Position numbers and translations under genes: made by a program
Assembly (NCBI GenBank): GCA_947490145.1
Contig: CANLGD010000008.1
Span: 1 to 64,000 of the forward strand
DNA from: Flavobacteriia bacterium
Lineage (GTDB): Bacteria; Bacteroidota; Bacteroidia; Flavobacteriales_D; Crocinitomicaceae
Direction of reading: 5' to 3'
Length of the DNA stretch: 64,000 nucleotides
The notes under the pieces: model-generated
What the model was told of the DNA's origin: nothing
The model's database searches: none
What the model saw: only the letters and a program-made list of their open reading frames with translations
In this document: positions 26,410 to 36,506 of the stretch, one piece after another
Layout of the letters: each line of letters starts with the position of its first letter
Position numbering within the stretch: the stretch's first letter is position 1

Positions 26410-28557
26410 TTAAACTAACTCTAAATTTATCTGTCTTTTTCTCAAATCGATTGCCATCACTTGAATTTCAACTTGATCTCCAAAATTAAATTCTTTTTTA
26501 GTTTTTGATCCTATAATTCGGTATTTATCTTGTTCAAATGCAAAATGATCTCCAGGAATATTAGCTAGCGGAATCATTCCTTCGCAGCCATTTTCATTGA
26601 TTTTTACAAACATTCCAAATTCTGCTAATCCAGAAACTGTCCCTTGAAAAACCATTCCTAATTTATCCTGCATGAACAATACTTGGAAATATTTACTAGA
26701 TTCACGTTCAGCTTCGGTAGCTTTTCGCTCCATGCGAGAAATGTGCTTACAGATTTCGTTTAATTGATTTCCGTAACGGTGATTTTTACCTTGCAATTCT
26801 TCGAAAACAATTCGGTGAACCAATAAATCGGCATAACGACGAATTGGTGAAGTAAAATGGGTGTAATATTCAAAGGCTAAACCGTAATGTCCAATATTTG
26901 TTGTTTCATAACTTGCTTTTGCCATAGAACGTATTGCCATCGATTGAATCAAGGAATATTCATTTTTGTAGCGAATATCGTCTAACAATGTGTTTATTGC
27001 TTTGGCGATTTCATCCGTGTGACTGAATTTTAAATCATAACCAAATTTATCGATAAACATTTTAAAAACTTCTATTTTTCCTGCGTCAGGTTTGTCGTGA
27101 CATCTAAAAACAAATGGAATTGGATCTTTTTTTACTCTCTGCCCAGTATTATTAGTTGGCTTAGCAATAAACATCGCTACTTTTTTGTTTGCTAAAAGCA
27201 TAAATTCTTCAATCAATTTATTAGCATCTTTTGAAATTTTTGTAACAACACCAATTGGATTTCCTTCATCGTTTAGTTGAAATCGCATTTCTTCCGACTC
27301 AATGTTTAAAGCACCGTTATTTAAGCGTTTTTTTCGCAAAATTTTAGCTATTTTATCGAAAAGTAAGATTTCATCTTTAAAATCTCCATCAGAACCTTCA
27401 ATTATTTCTTGCGCCTGTTCGTAACTAAACCTTCTATTTGAATGGATTGCGGTTTTACCAAACCAATCAGAATAAATTTTTCCTGTTTCATCCATTTCAA
27501 AAACCGCAGAAAAAGTATATTTATCTTCATTAGGCCTTAAAGAACATGCTAAATTTGATAATTGTTCTGGTAACATTGGTATAACTCTATCAACTAGGTA
27601 AACTGAGTTTCCACGTTTTGCAGCTTCTAAATCCATAGCACTTCCTGGTTGAACGTAATGACTTACGTCCGCAATGTGAACTCCAATTTCCCAATTTCCG
27701 TTTTCTAGTTTTTGGATAGAAAGTGCATCATCAAAATCTTTTGCATCAGCAGGATCAATAGTAAATGTTGTCACACTTCTAAAATCTCTTCTTGTTTTAA
27801 CCTCTTCCTCATCCAATTCCATAGGAATATTTTCTGCTGCAGCAATTACTTCTTGAGGAAATTTAATTTCAATTCCTTGATTACATAAAATACTCAGCAT
27901 TTCAGTATCATTAGGACTTTTAGAAGTTAAAACTTCAACTACTTCTCCATAAGGATTTTCGGCAGATTTTGGCCAAACAGTGATTTTAACTAAAACACGG
28001 TCTTTGTTTCGTGCGCCATTTAATTTTTCAATTGGAATGTAAATATCGATACCAGTTCGTTGATTATCAGGAATAAAGAAAGCAAATTTCTCTTTTACAT
28101 CTAATGTTCCGACAAATTGTGTTCTTTCACGCGTTAAAATTTCAATTACTTTTCCTTCCCTTCTAGAAGAACCAGCTTTTGTGATTGCAACACGAACTGT
28201 ATCGCCATTCATTGCTTGATTTGTGTTTCCCGCAGAAATATAAATATCTCCTTTTTCGTCTTTTGCTAATAAAAAAGCAGAACCACGCTGTGTTATTTGG
28301 ATTTCTCCTTCAATAAATGCAGTACTATTATTTAATTTAAAAGAACTTGAAGAGGTTTCACTAAGAAATCCTTCACGAGCTAACTCTTTTAAAATTGAAA
28401 ATGTTTGTTTGCGTAATTCGTTGTCTTTTAGAGAAATTTCAGCACAAACCTCTTTGTGGCTAAGTATTTTATCGGAATTTTTTTGAAATAATTTTTGGAT
28501 AATATGTGTTAGGCTTTTTGTAAATTTACTAGGTTTTTTTGATTTGTTTTTTGACAT
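26410..28557 (-). CDS. rnr: Ribonuclease R (3'-5' exoribonuclease)
   Basis: Processive RNase that degrades structured RNA, including rRNA and mRNA. The 715-residue layout is an N-terminal winged-helix part (about 10-70), two cold-shock-like OB domains (80-240), an RNB nuclease domain (about 255-580, with the four-Asp motif TIDPADAKDFDDALS) and a C-terminal S1 domain (about 630-710, QGTVSGLAEFGMFVKI). The lysine-rich tail seen in some RNase R proteins is missing; the N-terminus is lysine-rich instead (MSKNKSKKPSK). Secure. Confidence 0.95.
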   Translation of the reverse strand: MSKNKSKKPSKFTKSLTHIIQKLFQKNSDKILSHKEVCAEISLKDNELRKQTFSILKELAREGFLSETSSSSFKLNNSTAFIEGEIQITQRGSAFLLAKDEKGDIYISAGNTNQAMNGDTVRVAITKAGSSRREGKVIEILTRERTQFVGTLDVKEKFAFFIPDNQRTGIDIYIPIEKLNGARNKDRVLVKITVWPKSAENPYGEVVEVLTSKSPNDTEMLSILCNQGIEIKFPQEVIAAAENIPMELDEEEVKTRRDFRSVTTFTIDPADAKDFDDALSIQKLENGNWEIGVHIADVSHYVQPGSAMDLEAAKRGNSVYLVDRVIPMLPEQLSNLACSLRPNEDKYTFSAVFEMDETGKIYSDWFGKTAIHSNRRFSYEQAQEIIEGSDGDFKDEILLFDKIAKILRKKRLNNGALNIESEEMRFQLNDEGNPIGVVTKISKDANKLIEEFMLLANKKVAMFIAKPTNNTGQRVKKDPIPFVFRCHDKPDAGKIEVFKMFIDKFGYDLKFSHTDEIAKAINTLLDDIRYKNEYSLIQSMAIRSMAKASYETTNIGHYGLAFEYYTHFTSPIRRYADLLVHRIVFEELQGKNHRYGNQLNEICKHISRMERKATEAERESSKYFQVLFMQDKLGMVFQGTVSGLAEFGMFVKINENGCEGMIPLANIPGDHFAFEQDKYRIIGSKTKKEFNFGDQVEIQVMAIDLRKRQINLELV

Positions 28558-28707
28558 TTTTGTGTATTAAATTAACGAAAAAACACGTTTTTTGTCAAAA
28601 AAGCGTAGTTTCTTCCTTGCTAAATTAAGAATTTAAGTTCAATAAGGGATTAGTTTAATGTAAACTTAACTTTTTAGTAAGATTATTAACAGTAGAAAAG
28701 GATCAAA

Positions 28708-29073
28708 TTATTTCACATAATCTTGTTTCACAACTAAAATATATTGGTCATTTTCAATTTTTCTGTAACCAAATTCGTAGCAGAAGAAATATTCTCCTCC
28801 TTTTTGAGTTTTGTAAATATTGGTGTAATAATGAAAATTAAATCCTTCTTCAGCAAGTGTTAAACCATCAACAGAATTTTTCCCACGTGGATTTAATTTT
28901 TCGAGAATACGTCGGTTTTTGCGTAGAATTCCATTTATACGTCGAACGTATTTATTTGAATCTTCGTTTAAACGATTATTAAAAGCATTGCGGCATAAAT
29001 CAGAGCAAAATTTTTGATCTTTCCTTCCCAACAATTTTTGGGAACATTCAGCGCAAAGCCTTGGTTCTGTCAT
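28708..29073 (-). CDS. Zinc-ribbon hypothetical protein
   Basis: A 121-residue cytosolic protein. The N-terminus has a treble-clef or zinc-ribbon-like set, RLCAECSQKLLGRKDQKFCSDLC, seen in DUF2116-like proteins. A basic helix (RRINGILRKNRRILEKL) follows, then a beta-rich C-terminus. The family occurs widely in Bacteroidetes but no function is known to me; nucleic-acid binding is a reasonable guess from the basic helix. It is followed by a 150-bp gap before rnr on the same strand. Confidence 0.75.
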   Translation of the reverse strand: MTEPRLCAECSQKLLGRKDQKFCSDLCRNAFNNRLNEDSNKYVRRINGILRKNRRILEKLNPRGKNSVDGLTLAEEGFNFHYYTNIYKTQKGGEYFFCYEFGYRKIENDQYILVVKQDYVK

Positions 29074-29268
29074 TTATTGAATTTCTTATCTAGCTGTAAC
29101 TATTCCAATTATTGAATAATAATTTTGTGAAAATGAAAGTGTGCTTAGTGGGATTGTAAGGCTTAGCAGTAAGCTTTTAGTATTCATAGTACAAAAATTC
29201 ATACACAAATTTAATAAAATTTATTAAAATGATTGGTGTAGAGTTTAATTTTTTGTGTCGGATAAATA

Positions 29269-29303
29269 AAAAACCTCGCAAATTATCAATTTACGAGGTT
29301 TTT
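29269..29303 (-). terminator. Terminator of tRNA-Ser
   Basis: AAAAACCTCG and CGAGGTTTTT form a perfect 10-bp stem ending in T residues in the minus-strand direction, a few bases after the tRNA 3' end. Confidence 0.8.
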
Positions 29304-29306
29304 CAG

Positions 29307-29395
29307 CGGAGAAAGAGAGATTCGAACTCTCGGTAACACTTTCGCACTACACACGCTTTCCAGGCGTGCTCCTTAAGCCACTCGGACATTTCTCC
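29307..29395 (-). tRNA. tRNA-Ser (GGA)
   Basis: An 89-nt class II tRNA. Acceptor is GGAGAAA/TTTCTCC with discriminator G73. The anticodon loop is CTGGAAA, giving GGA, which reads UCC/UCU. A long variable arm (GTAGTGCGAAAGTGTTAC) identifies the serine isotype, and the T arm is GAGAG-TTCGAAT-CTCTC. CCA is not encoded. Confidence 0.95.
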
Positions 29396-29435
29396 TAACG
29401 CTTTTTTAGAAAGCCTACAAAAGTACAATAAAAAG

Positions 29436-30470
29436 TCAATTTAGAGACATTTCTCCACAAATACTTTCTTTTAGTTTTGCCGTGATTTCGATTTTTGAGG
29501 TATACTTTCCTAATAAATACATTAACTTTGTCAAAGCTGCTTCGGTCGTTAAATCATTTCCGCCAACAACACCTATTTTATCAAAAAAGGAACTTGTTTC
29601 ATATTTTCCTTGGTCAACTTTTCCCGTGTTACATTGCGTGATGTTTAAAATAATTCCACCAGAATTTAAGTAATCTTTTACGTATGTCTTGAAAAAATCA
29701 TCTGAAGGAACATTTCCGGCGCCAAAGCTTTCAATCACAATTGCTTTTACTTTTTCAATGTTAAATAAACTTTGGTAAATTTTTGCTGAAAAACCAGGAA
29801 AAATTTTCAACAAAGCAACTCGATTATCAAAATTTGTAAATAATTCTAAATTTCCAATTTGAAGATATTTTTCTTTTAACTGATAATTTATCAAAACTCC
29901 TGCAACCGCTAATTCGGAATAATTTGGAGAGGCAAAAGCTTCGAAAGCGCTGGAAGAAATTTTGGAAGTTCTATTTCCTCGGTAAAGGGAATATTCAAAA
30001 TAAATTCCAATTTCTTGAATGATTGAAGTACCATCTGAATTTTTTGCTGCTGCAATTTCTATTGAGGTAATTAAATTTTCTTTTCCATCGGTTCTAATTG
30101 TTCCAATTGGCAATTGAGATCCGGTGAAAATTACTGGTTTTTGTAAACCTTGTAACATAAAACTCAAAGCTGAAGCTGAATAAGCCATTGTGTCTGAACC
30201 ATGTAAAACTACAAAACCATCGTAATTTGCATAATTATTAAAAATAATTTGTGCAATCATTGCCCAATGTTTTGGATTCATTTCGGAAGAATCGACCGGT
30301 TTTTCAAAAGATTCGCTCGATAAATCTATATTTAAACGACTCAATTCTGGAATTTGATTACTCAAATGTTTGAAATCAAATGCTTTTAAAACACCTGTTT
30401 CCGAATCTTGAATCATACCAATAGTTCCTCCAGTATAAATGATCAATACTTTTGGTTTCACTTCTTTCAA
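29436..30470 (-). CDS. ansA: L-asparaginase, type I (cytoplasmic)
   Basis: Hydrolyses asparagine to aspartate and ammonia. The 344 residues have no signal peptide, indicating the cytosolic type. Both catalytic threonine motifs are present: YTGGTIGM at the N-terminus and VLHGSDTMAYSAS near residue 98; the conserved Lys of the second triad is in the following 70 residues. It overlaps tatD by 4 bp, so the two are translationally coupled although their functions differ. Confidence 0.93.
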   Translation of the reverse strand: MKEVKPKVLIIYTGGTIGMIQDSETGVLKAFDFKHLSNQIPELSRLNIDLSSESFEKPVDSSEMNPKHWAMIAQIIFNNYANYDGFVVLHGSDTMAYSASALSFMLQGLQKPVIFTGSQLPIGTIRTDGKENLITSIEIAAAKNSDGTSIIQEIGIYFEYSLYRGNRTSKISSSAFEAFASPNYSELAVAGVLINYQLKEKYLQIGNLELFTNFDNRVALLKIFPGFSAKIYQSLFNIEKVKAIVIESFGAGNVPSDDFFKTYVKDYLNSGGIILNITQCNTGKVDQGKYETSSFFDKIGVVGGNDLTTEAALTKLMYLLGKYTSKIEITAKLKESICGEMSLN

Positions 30471-31249
30471 TTTTTAAAATTATTTAGGTTAAATAAATTT
30501 ACAGCGTTTTGTGAGGTTATTTCACCAATCTGTTGGGAAGATATTTCAAAAATATCTGAAAGTTTTTCGGCAATAATCGGAATGTAAGCACTTTCATTTC
30601 TTTTTCCTCGATGAGGTGAAGGCGCCAAATAAGGCGAATCAGTTTCTAAAATAATTTCATGTAAATTTAAATCCTCTACAACTTTATCTAATCCTGATTT
30701 TTTGAAGGTCAAAACACCACCAATTCCAAAAATAAAATTTCCGTATGAGCGAATTTTATCAATTTCTTTTTTTGTTCCTGTAAAACAATGAAACACACCA
30801 GATAAATTTTCGTCATTCTGTTTGTCTAATACCTCAAAGATTTCATCAAAAGAATCCCTAGCGTGAATTACAATTGGAATTTTTAATTCCTTTGCCCATT
30901 CAATTTGTTGCGCAAAAGCTTCTTTTTGTTGAGAAAGTAAAGTTTTATCCCAATACAAATCAATTCCAATTTCACCAACAGCAATAAATTTACGGGAGAA
31001 AAGTTCCGTTTTAATTTTAGCTATAAGTTCTGTATAATTTTCTGTCACAGAACATGGATGTAAACCCATCATTGCAAAACAATTTTTCGGAAATTCTTTT
31101 TCTAAGGCGTACATTCCTTCAATAGATTCTATATCAATATTTGGAAGTAATAATTTTTCAACACCAGAATTTATGGCGTTAAGAATTATTTCACTTCGAT
31201 CTTCATCAAATTGATTTGAATATAAATGAGTGTGGGAATCTATATACAT
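30467..31249 (-). CDS. TatD family metal-dependent hydrolase (DNase)
   Basis: A TIM-barrel metallohydrolase of the amidohydrolase superfamily, 260 residues. Ligand motifs are present: DSHTHLY, GEIGIDLYW (Glu), IVIHARDSF (His), HCFTG (His) and ETDSPYLAP (Asp). TatD enzymes show 3'-5' DNase activity in other bacteria; the exact role here is inferred. It overlaps ansA by 4 bp, and the preceding bacilliredoxin gene is about 80 bp upstream. Confidence 0.92.
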   Translation of the reverse strand: MYIDSHTHLYSNQFDEDRSEIILNAINSGVEKLLLPNIDIESIEGMYALEKEFPKNCFAMMGLHPCSVTENYTELIAKIKTELFSRKFIAVGEIGIDLYWDKTLLSQQKEAFAQQIEWAKELKIPIVIHARDSFDEIFEVLDKQNDENLSGVFHCFTGTKKEIDKIRSYGNFIFGIGGVLTFKKSGLDKVVEDLNLHEIILETDSPYLAPSPHRGKRNESAYIPIIAEKLSDIFEISSQQIGEITSQNAVNLFNLNNFKN

Positions 31250-31332
31250 TGATTTTTTGATTAATCAACTATTGCATTATGAGATTTAAATTTGTTAAAA
31301 AATCTAATATTCCAATAATCTAATAATTCATT

Positions 31333-31746
31333 TTAACAGAATTCGTTGTACGCTTCTTGTAAATTTTCTGCAATCATTGCTGCTGTTCCACCTTCAATGT
31401 GATGTCTTTCTAAAAAGTGAACTAATTCACCATCTTTAAACAAAGCAACTGATGGAGAAGATGGAGGATAAGGTAAGAAATATTTTCTTGCTTGAGCCAC
31501 CGCTTCACCGTCAACACCAGCAAAAACCGTTGTTAATTGTGCTGGTTTTTTATCACTTTGAATTGAAAGTTTAACTCCTGGTCGAAGATTTCCTGCTGCG
31601 CAACCACAAACAGAATTTACTACTACAAGTAAAGTTCCTTTTGAGTTTGCGATAACATTATCAACTTCTTGAGCTGAGATTAATTGTTCAAATCCTACGC
31701 TTGTAAGATCTGCTTTCATTGGTGCTACTAAATGTTCTGGATACAT
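31333..31746 (-). CDS. Bacilliredoxin (BrxA/BrxB, YphP/YqiW family)
   Basis: A 137-residue thioredoxin-like protein with the family active site CGC (NSVCGCAAGNLRP). In Firmicutes these proteins remove bacillithiol from S-bacillithiolated proteins. Whether this organism makes bacillithiol cannot be seen in the window, but the family is widespread in Bacteroidetes. The gene begins beside a hairpin repeat that lies between it and the lipoprotein. Confidence 0.9.
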   Translation of the reverse strand: MYPEHLVAPMKADLTSVGFEQLISAQEVDNVIANSKGTLLVVVNSVCGCAAGNLRPGVKLSIQSDKKPAQLTTVFAGVDGEAVAQARKYFLPYPPSSPSVALFKDGELVHFLERHHIEGGTAAMIAENLQEAYNEFC

Positions 31747-31778
31747 GTTTTTTTTATTTTTAGATATTGGGATTAAAA

Positions 31779-31855
31779 GATTCAGAAGTCAAGACTTTTA
31801 TTTTCTCTTTATAAAACTTTGGTTTTCAAGAAAATCAAGTCTTGACTTCTGAGTC
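31779..31855. repeat. Inverted repeat hairpin, locus 2 of the interspersed family
   Basis: GATTCAGAAGTCAAGACTT (31779-31797) and AAGTCTTGACTTCTGAGTC (31837-31855) form a 19-bp inverted repeat with one mismatch and a 39-bp loop. The left arm is nearly identical to the unit repeated at 7125 and 7177. It fills the gap between the lipoprotein gene and the bacilliredoxin gene and could act as a transcription barrier. Confidence 0.75.
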
Positions 31856-31871
31856 TAATTATTTTTTGTCT

Positions 31872-32390
31872 CTATTGCGGTAATGGTCCAACGTATTTTA
31901 AAAGCATATTTAAACCTGAAAAACACTTTGTTTTGTATGCATAATTAAATTCTTTATTTTCTTGAATATTAAGTAAAAAATCCACGTGTTCGTATTCTTT
32001 TTTTGCATCTTTATCTCCAATATATTCTAAAAATTTATTGTTTGTTTGTTTGTTTTTTTCAACGTATTTTTCAAACGATAAAACCTTGTCTTCGTGAATT
32101 ACAAAATAAGAACCTTTTTTAAGTTTGATTGAATAATTTCCTTTTTCGTCTGTTGTAAATGTTAAAACCGTTTCTTTTTTTGAGTCATTATTCATGGCAG
32201 ATTTCACGTAAAAAGTTGCATTTGAATACGCTTCTTTTGTGCCTTTAGACATTTCTTCCGTAGGCTTTGCACCACCACAATATGGTTTGTGAATTTCTAT
32301 AATTCCTTTTACAACAACTTTTTGTTTTTTACCTTTAAAAATAGCGCAAGAAGAAAGAAAAGTTAAACTAAGAATGACTAAAATTCGCAT
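31872..32390 (-). CDS. Lipoprotein, carboxypeptidase-regulatory-like
   Basis: A 172-residue lipoprotein with a lipobox (FLSSC) following a short hydrophobic signal. The remainder includes a beta-sandwich segment (TTDEKGNYSIKLKKGSYFVIH) typical of carboxypeptidase-regulatory-like or transthyretin-like folds. Four Cys occur in the mature protein outside the lipidated one. It is presumably anchored in the envelope. No function is known, and the neighbours (bacilliredoxin, aspS) do not suggest one. Confidence 0.75.
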   Translation of the reverse strand: MRILVILSLTFLSSCAIFKGKKQKVVVKGIIEIHKPYCGGAKPTEEMSKGTKEAYSNATFYVKSAMNNDSKKETVLTFTTDEKGNYSIKLKKGSYFVIHEDKVLSFEKYVEKNKQTNNKFLEYIGDKDAKKEYEHVDFLLNIQENKEFNYAYKTKCFSGLNMLLKYVGPLPQ

Positions 32391-32581
32391 TTTTTTAATT
32401 TTATTTACTGTGGTGTAAAGTTACGAATAAACTAGAAACAGTTTTTAATTTAGTAATAAAAAATGCTAGAATTTGAAAAAAATATTAAACCGATGGTTTT
32501 TTAAGTAAACAGATAATAAAAAATCAAGTAAAGGTGTAAATTGAAAGTCCTATTTTCAATTTGCACGATTTTAATATGTTT

Positions 32582-34330
32582 TTAAGATAAAGTATTCATA
32601 TTGAGCTCTTTTAATTGCTCTTTACTCAATAAAGAAGGTGCATCAATCATTACATCTCTTCCTCTATTGTTTTTTGGGAATGCGATGTAATCGCGAATAG
32701 AATCAGATCCACCCATGGTTGCAACTAAACGATCTAAACCAAAAGCTAAACCTCCGTGTGGTGGCGCGCCATATTCAAAAGCATTCATTAAAAAGCCAAA
32801 TTGATCTTGCGCTTCGTCTTTTGTAAAACCAAGTAAATCAAACATTTGAGCTTGCAAATCTCTGTCATGAATTCTGATTGAACCTCCGCCTAATTCTACA
32901 CCATTCATTGCTAAATCGTAAGCATTTGCTCTTACTTTTCCTGGTTCAGTATAAATTAAATGAAAATCTTCTGGTTTTGGAGAGGTAAATGGATGATGCA
33001 TTGCGTGGTAACGGTTATTTTCCTCGTCCCATTCTAATAAAGGAAAATCTAAAACCCATAATGGCTTGAAAACATTTGGATTACGTAATCCTAATTCATT
33101 TCCTAAGTGCAAACGTAATTCACCCATTTGCTTGCGGGTTTTTTCCAAATCACCACTTAATAAGAACAATAAATCACCTGCTTTTGCATTTGCTTTTTCC
33201 GCCCAAAGTGCTAATTCTTTCGTGGAATAAAATTTATCTACCGAGGATTTGAATGTTCCGTCAGAATTACATTTTAAGTAAATCATTCCTTTGGCACCAA
33301 TTTGCGGACGTTTAACCCATTCAATTAATTCGTCTAATTGTTTACGTGTATATTCAGAACAATCTTGAGCATTTATTGCCAGAACAACCTCTGAGTCGTC
33401 AAAAACTTTAAAACCTTTGTTTTGAGTAAGTTCTGTGAAATCAACAAATTCCATTCCGAAACGGATATCTGGTTTATCTGAACCATATTTTTCCATTGCT
33501 TTTGCATAAGTCATGCGCGGAAAAGCTCCATCAAAGTTTACTCCCCTCACTGCTTGAAACAAATGTTTTATTAAGCCTTCAAAAGTTTGTAAAATATCTT
33601 CCTGTTCCACGAAAGCCATTTCGCAGTCAATTTGTGTAAATTCTGGTTGGCGATCTGCTCTTAAATCTTCATCACGGAAACATTTTACGATTTGATAATA
33701 TCGGTCAAAACCAGAAACCATTAACAATTGTTTGAAGGTTTGAGGAGATTGTGGTAAAGCGTAAAATTCACCTTGATTCATTCGGCTTGGAACAACAAAA
33801 TCTCTTGCTCCTTCTGGAGTTGATTTAATTAAATAAGGTGTTTCTACATCTAAAAAATCTAAAAAATCTAAGTATTTTCTTGTTTCTAAAGCAACTTTAT
33901 TTCTTAACTTAAGTTTTTCTTGTACAGGATTTCGTCTTAAATCTAGGTAACGGTATTGAGCACGAATTTCTTCACCACCATCTGTTTCATCTTCTATTAT
34001 AAAAGGTGGAGTTTTAGCTGCATTTAAAACAGTTAATTTTTCAATTTTAATTTCGATTTCACCCGTTGGAATATTTTTATTTTTACTTGAACGTTCAACA
34101 ACAATTCCTTCAACTTGAATAACAAATTCACGGCCAAGTTTGCGAGCTTGCATGCATAAATCTGTGTTTTCATCTAAATTGAAAACAAGTTGCGTGATTC
34201 CATAACGGTCTCTTAAATCCACAAAAGTCATTCCACCCAAGTCACGTGAACGTTGCATCCAACCTGAAAGTGTAACTTTTTGATTTATATTCTCAATTCT
34301 TAATTCACCGTTTGTGTGAGATCTATACAT
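32582..34330 (-). CDS. aspS: Aspartyl-tRNA synthetase
   Basis: Class II synthetase, 582 residues, the bacterial length with the GAD insert. The N-terminal OB anticodon domain is [23 protein letters not shown]. Motif 2 is [18 protein letters not shown]. Motif 3 is [13 protein letters not shown], followed by a final [14 protein letters not shown] minus-strand -7 element (TAACTTTG) lies 21 bp upstream. Whether it is discriminating or also charges tRNA-Asn cannot be judged here. Secure. Confidence 0.96.
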   Translation of the reverse strand: MYRSHTNGELRIENINQKVTLSGWMQRSRDLGGMTFVDLRDRYGITQLVFNLDENTDLCMQARKLGREFVIQVEGIVVERSSKNKNIPTGEIEIKIEKLTVLNAAKTPPFIIEDETDGGEEIRAQYRYLDLRRNPVQEKLKLRNKVALETRKYLDFLDFLDVETPYLIKSTPEGARDFVVPSRMNQGEFYALPQSPQTFKQLLMVSGFDRYYQIVKCFRDEDLRADRQPEFTQIDCEMAFVEQEDILQTFEGLIKHLFQAVRGVNFDGAFPRMTYAKAMEKYGSDKPDIRFGMEFVDFTELTQNKGFKVFDDSEVVLAINAQDCSEYTRKQLDELIEWVKRPQIGAKGMIYLKCNSDGTFKSSVDKFYSTKELALWAEKANAKAGDLLFLLSGDLEKTRKQMGELRLHLGNELGLRNPNVFKPLWVLDFPLLEWDEENNRYHAMHHPFTSPKPEDFHLIYTEPGKVRANAYDLAMNGVELGGGSIRIHDRDLQAQMFDLLGFTKDEAQDQFGFLMNAFEYGAPPHGGLAFGLDRLVATMGGSDSIRDYIAFPKNNRGRDVMIDAPSLLSKEQLKELNMNTLS

Positions 34331-34350
34331 ATTAAAAAATATTTGAAATG

Positions 34351-34358
34351 CAAAGTTA
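34351..34358 (-). promoter_or_regulatory. -7 element for aspS
   Basis: The minus strand reads TAACTTTG, an exact TAnnTTTG, 21 bp upstream of the aspS start. Confidence 0.45.
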
Positions 34359-34457
34359 AGAAATTAATGTGAGAATTTTGTAGGCTGAGATTTGCAATTT
34401 GAAATGTTCTTTTATTCCATAAATTTGAAATTATTTCCTATTTTCCACAAATACTTT

Positions 34458-34465
34458 TATCTTTG
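34458..34465 (+). promoter_or_regulatory. -7 element for ppa
   Basis: TATCTTTG, an exact TAnnTTTG, 18 bp upstream of the ATG at 34484. The ORF-track start codon (TTG at 34463) is inside this element, which argues against it. Confidence 0.5.
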
Positions 34466-34483
34466 TGTCCCTTAAAATTTAAA

Positions 34484-35176
34484 ATGAAAGCAGAAGTAAA
34501 AAAAATTATAGAACTAATGAGCAAAAATTTTGTTGCTCATCCTTGGCATGGAGTTGAAATTGGAGAAAAAGCTCCAGCAATTGTAAATGCTTATATTGAA
34601 ATCGTTCCTTCAGATTCAATTAAATATGAAATTGACAAAGAAAGTGGACTAATTATGGTTGATAGACCACAAAAATTGTCGAATCACATGCCGTGTATGT
34701 ATGGTTTTTTACCAAAAACTTTGTGTGATCAATCAGTTGCAGAATTTGCAAATTCAAAAACAAATCGCACGGATATTACTGGTGATATGGATCCTTTGGA
34801 TATTTGTGTATTAAGCGAAAGAGAATTTAGTCACGTAAATATTTTGTGTGAAGCAAAAGTTATTGGCGGATTTAGAATGATCGATGGAGGAGAAGCTGAC
34901 GATAAAATCATTGCAGTTTTAAAAGGAGATCAGGCTTATGGTTTGATAGAAGACATATCTGAAATGCCTAAATTGGTTATTGATAGAGTTCGCCATTTTT
35001 TCTTGACTTACAAAGATTTAGACGGTGGTGCAAAAAATGTTGAGGTAACACATGTTTACGGTAAAGAAGAAGCTTTTGAAGTAATAAAAAGAGCCACAAT
35101 GGATTACACGAATAAGTATGGTAATATGAGTGAGAATTTAGCGGAGGCTTTATTGTCTGCTGTATCAGCAAAATAA
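34484..35176 (+). CDS. ppa: Inorganic pyrophosphatase
   Basis: Soluble family I enzyme hydrolysing diphosphate to phosphate, which drives biosynthetic reactions. Started at ATG 34484 (MKAEVKKIIELM) it has 230 residues, somewhat longer than the usual Escherichia-type enzyme. The metal site Asp cluster is in GDMDPLDICVLSE, and HPWHGVEIG at the N-terminus fits the Bacteroidetes branch. It is transcribed divergently from aspS. Secure. Confidence 0.94.
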   Translation: MKAEVKKIIELMSKNFVAHPWHGVEIGEKAPAIVNAYIEIVPSDSIKYEIDKESGLIMVDRPQKLSNHMPCMYGFLPKTLCDQSVAEFANSKTNRTDITGDMDPLDICVLSEREFSHVNILCEAKVIGGFRMIDGGEADDKIIAVLKGDQAYGLIEDISEMPKLVIDRVRHFFLTYKDLDGGAKNVEVTHVYGKEEAFEVIKRATMDYTNKYGNMSENLAEALLSAVSAK

Positions 35177-35291
35177 TAATTTTGGGTTTAAATATCCCAT
35201 TTTATCTTCGATGCTTGCTTTGCAGGTGCCGTTTGCTTTCAGTTAAATAAAATAGAGTTATTAGTAAAAAAGAAGAAAATTCGATAGAGAT

Positions 35292-36506
35292 TTAACAATT
35301 GTTAAAAATTTTATCAACCACTCCTTTATTTTTTTCAATAAACGCGCTTGATTTTAACGACAACATTTTTTTTTCATTCGTAATATTTAAAAGTACCTTT
35401 TCTAGTTCTTCTTCTGTGGAAACAGAAAAACCAATTTCTTCATTGATAAATAATTGCGCTTCAGGAAATCGTGCGTATTTTGGTCCAAAAATTACGGGTA
35501 AACCAAATACTGCTGGTTCAAGAATGTTGTGTAAACTTCCGGTAAATCCTCCTCCAACATAGGCGAAACTTCCATAAGAATAAGCGTTTGAAAGTTTTCC
35601 TATAGAATCAATAATTAATATTTTTTGACTGTTATATTTTTCTTCAAATTGAGAGTAACGAATTGTTTTTAATTGAAAAAGTGTTTCAATTTCCGATAAA
35701 TGTTTTTCTCCGATTTCATGCGGTGCAATAATTACTTTTTGCTTTTGGATTGTATTTTCAATCGATTTTTTTAAGAAATTTTCATCAATCGACCAGGAAC
35801 TTCCTACGATAAAAGCTTTATCTTTTTCAAGAAATTGTGTTAAGATTAAATCTTCTTGCACGTGCATTTTATTTTCTAACACTCTGTCAAAACGCATATC
35901 TCCAACTAAACTTACTTCATCAAAGGAAATTGATTTAAGTAAATCTACAGATTCTTGATTCTGAACAAAAATACGTTCAAAACAAGAAATTGCTTTTCTA
36001 AAAATTGAACCATACCACTTGAAAAACCGTTGGTTTTGTCTAAAAATGGCACAAATTGAATAAATTTGAACATTTCTATTTTTCGCTTCAAAAATCAAAT
36101 TACACCAAAACTCATATTTTACAATAAAAATTTTTGAAACCTTGAAATGATTTAAAAATAAGGTTGCGTTTTTTTTGGTGTCGAATGGCAGATAGCAAGC
36201 AAAATCTACCGGGTGATTTCTTTTATTATAATTTTCAAAACCAGAAGGACTAAAAAAAGTTACCAATAAAAAAATGGATGGATTTTCATTTTTTAAGCGA
36301 TTCATTAAAGGCAAACCTTGATCAAATTCTCCTAAAGAGGCACAGTGAAACCAAATTATTTCTCTATTTTCTTCTACTTTTGGAAGTTTTGAAAGCCAAT
36401 TTTTTCTCCCTAAAATTCCCTTTTTTGCTTTTGCATTAAAAAACTGAGCTAAAAAAATTCCGAAAATTAAAAAGCGAATTGATATTGAATAAATAAAACG
36501 CATCAA
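35292..36506 (-). CDS. waaA: 3-deoxy-D-manno-octulosonic acid (Kdo) transferase
   Basis: Adds Kdo to lipid A precursor at the inner face of the cytoplasmic membrane. The 404 residues begin with a membrane anchor (IYSISIRFLIFGIFLAQFF) and a glycosyltransferase-B fold. The acceptor-binding strand WFHCASLGEFDQ with its catalytic Glu and the late sequence GGGFTGSLHNILEPAVFGLP (CMP-Kdo site) are present. It shares a 4-bp ATGA overlap with the upstream outer membrane protein gene. Confidence 0.9.
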   Translation of the reverse strand: MMRFIYSISIRFLIFGIFLAQFFNAKAKKGILGRKNWLSKLPKVEENREIIWFHCASLGEFDQGLPLMNRLKNENPSIFLLVTFFSPSGFENYNKRNHPVDFACYLPFDTKKNATLFLNHFKVSKIFIVKYEFWCNLIFEAKNRNVQIYSICAIFRQNQRFFKWYGSIFRKAISCFERIFVQNQESVDLLKSISFDEVSLVGDMRFDRVLENKMHVQEDLILTQFLEKDKAFIVGSSWSIDENFLKKSIENTIQKQKVIIAPHEIGEKHLSEIETLFQLKTIRYSQFEEKYNSQKILIIDSIGKLSNAYSYGSFAYVGGGFTGSLHNILEPAVFGLPVIFGPKYARFPEAQLFINEEIGFSVSTEEELEKVLLNITNEKKMLSLKSSAFIEKNKGVVDKIFNNC

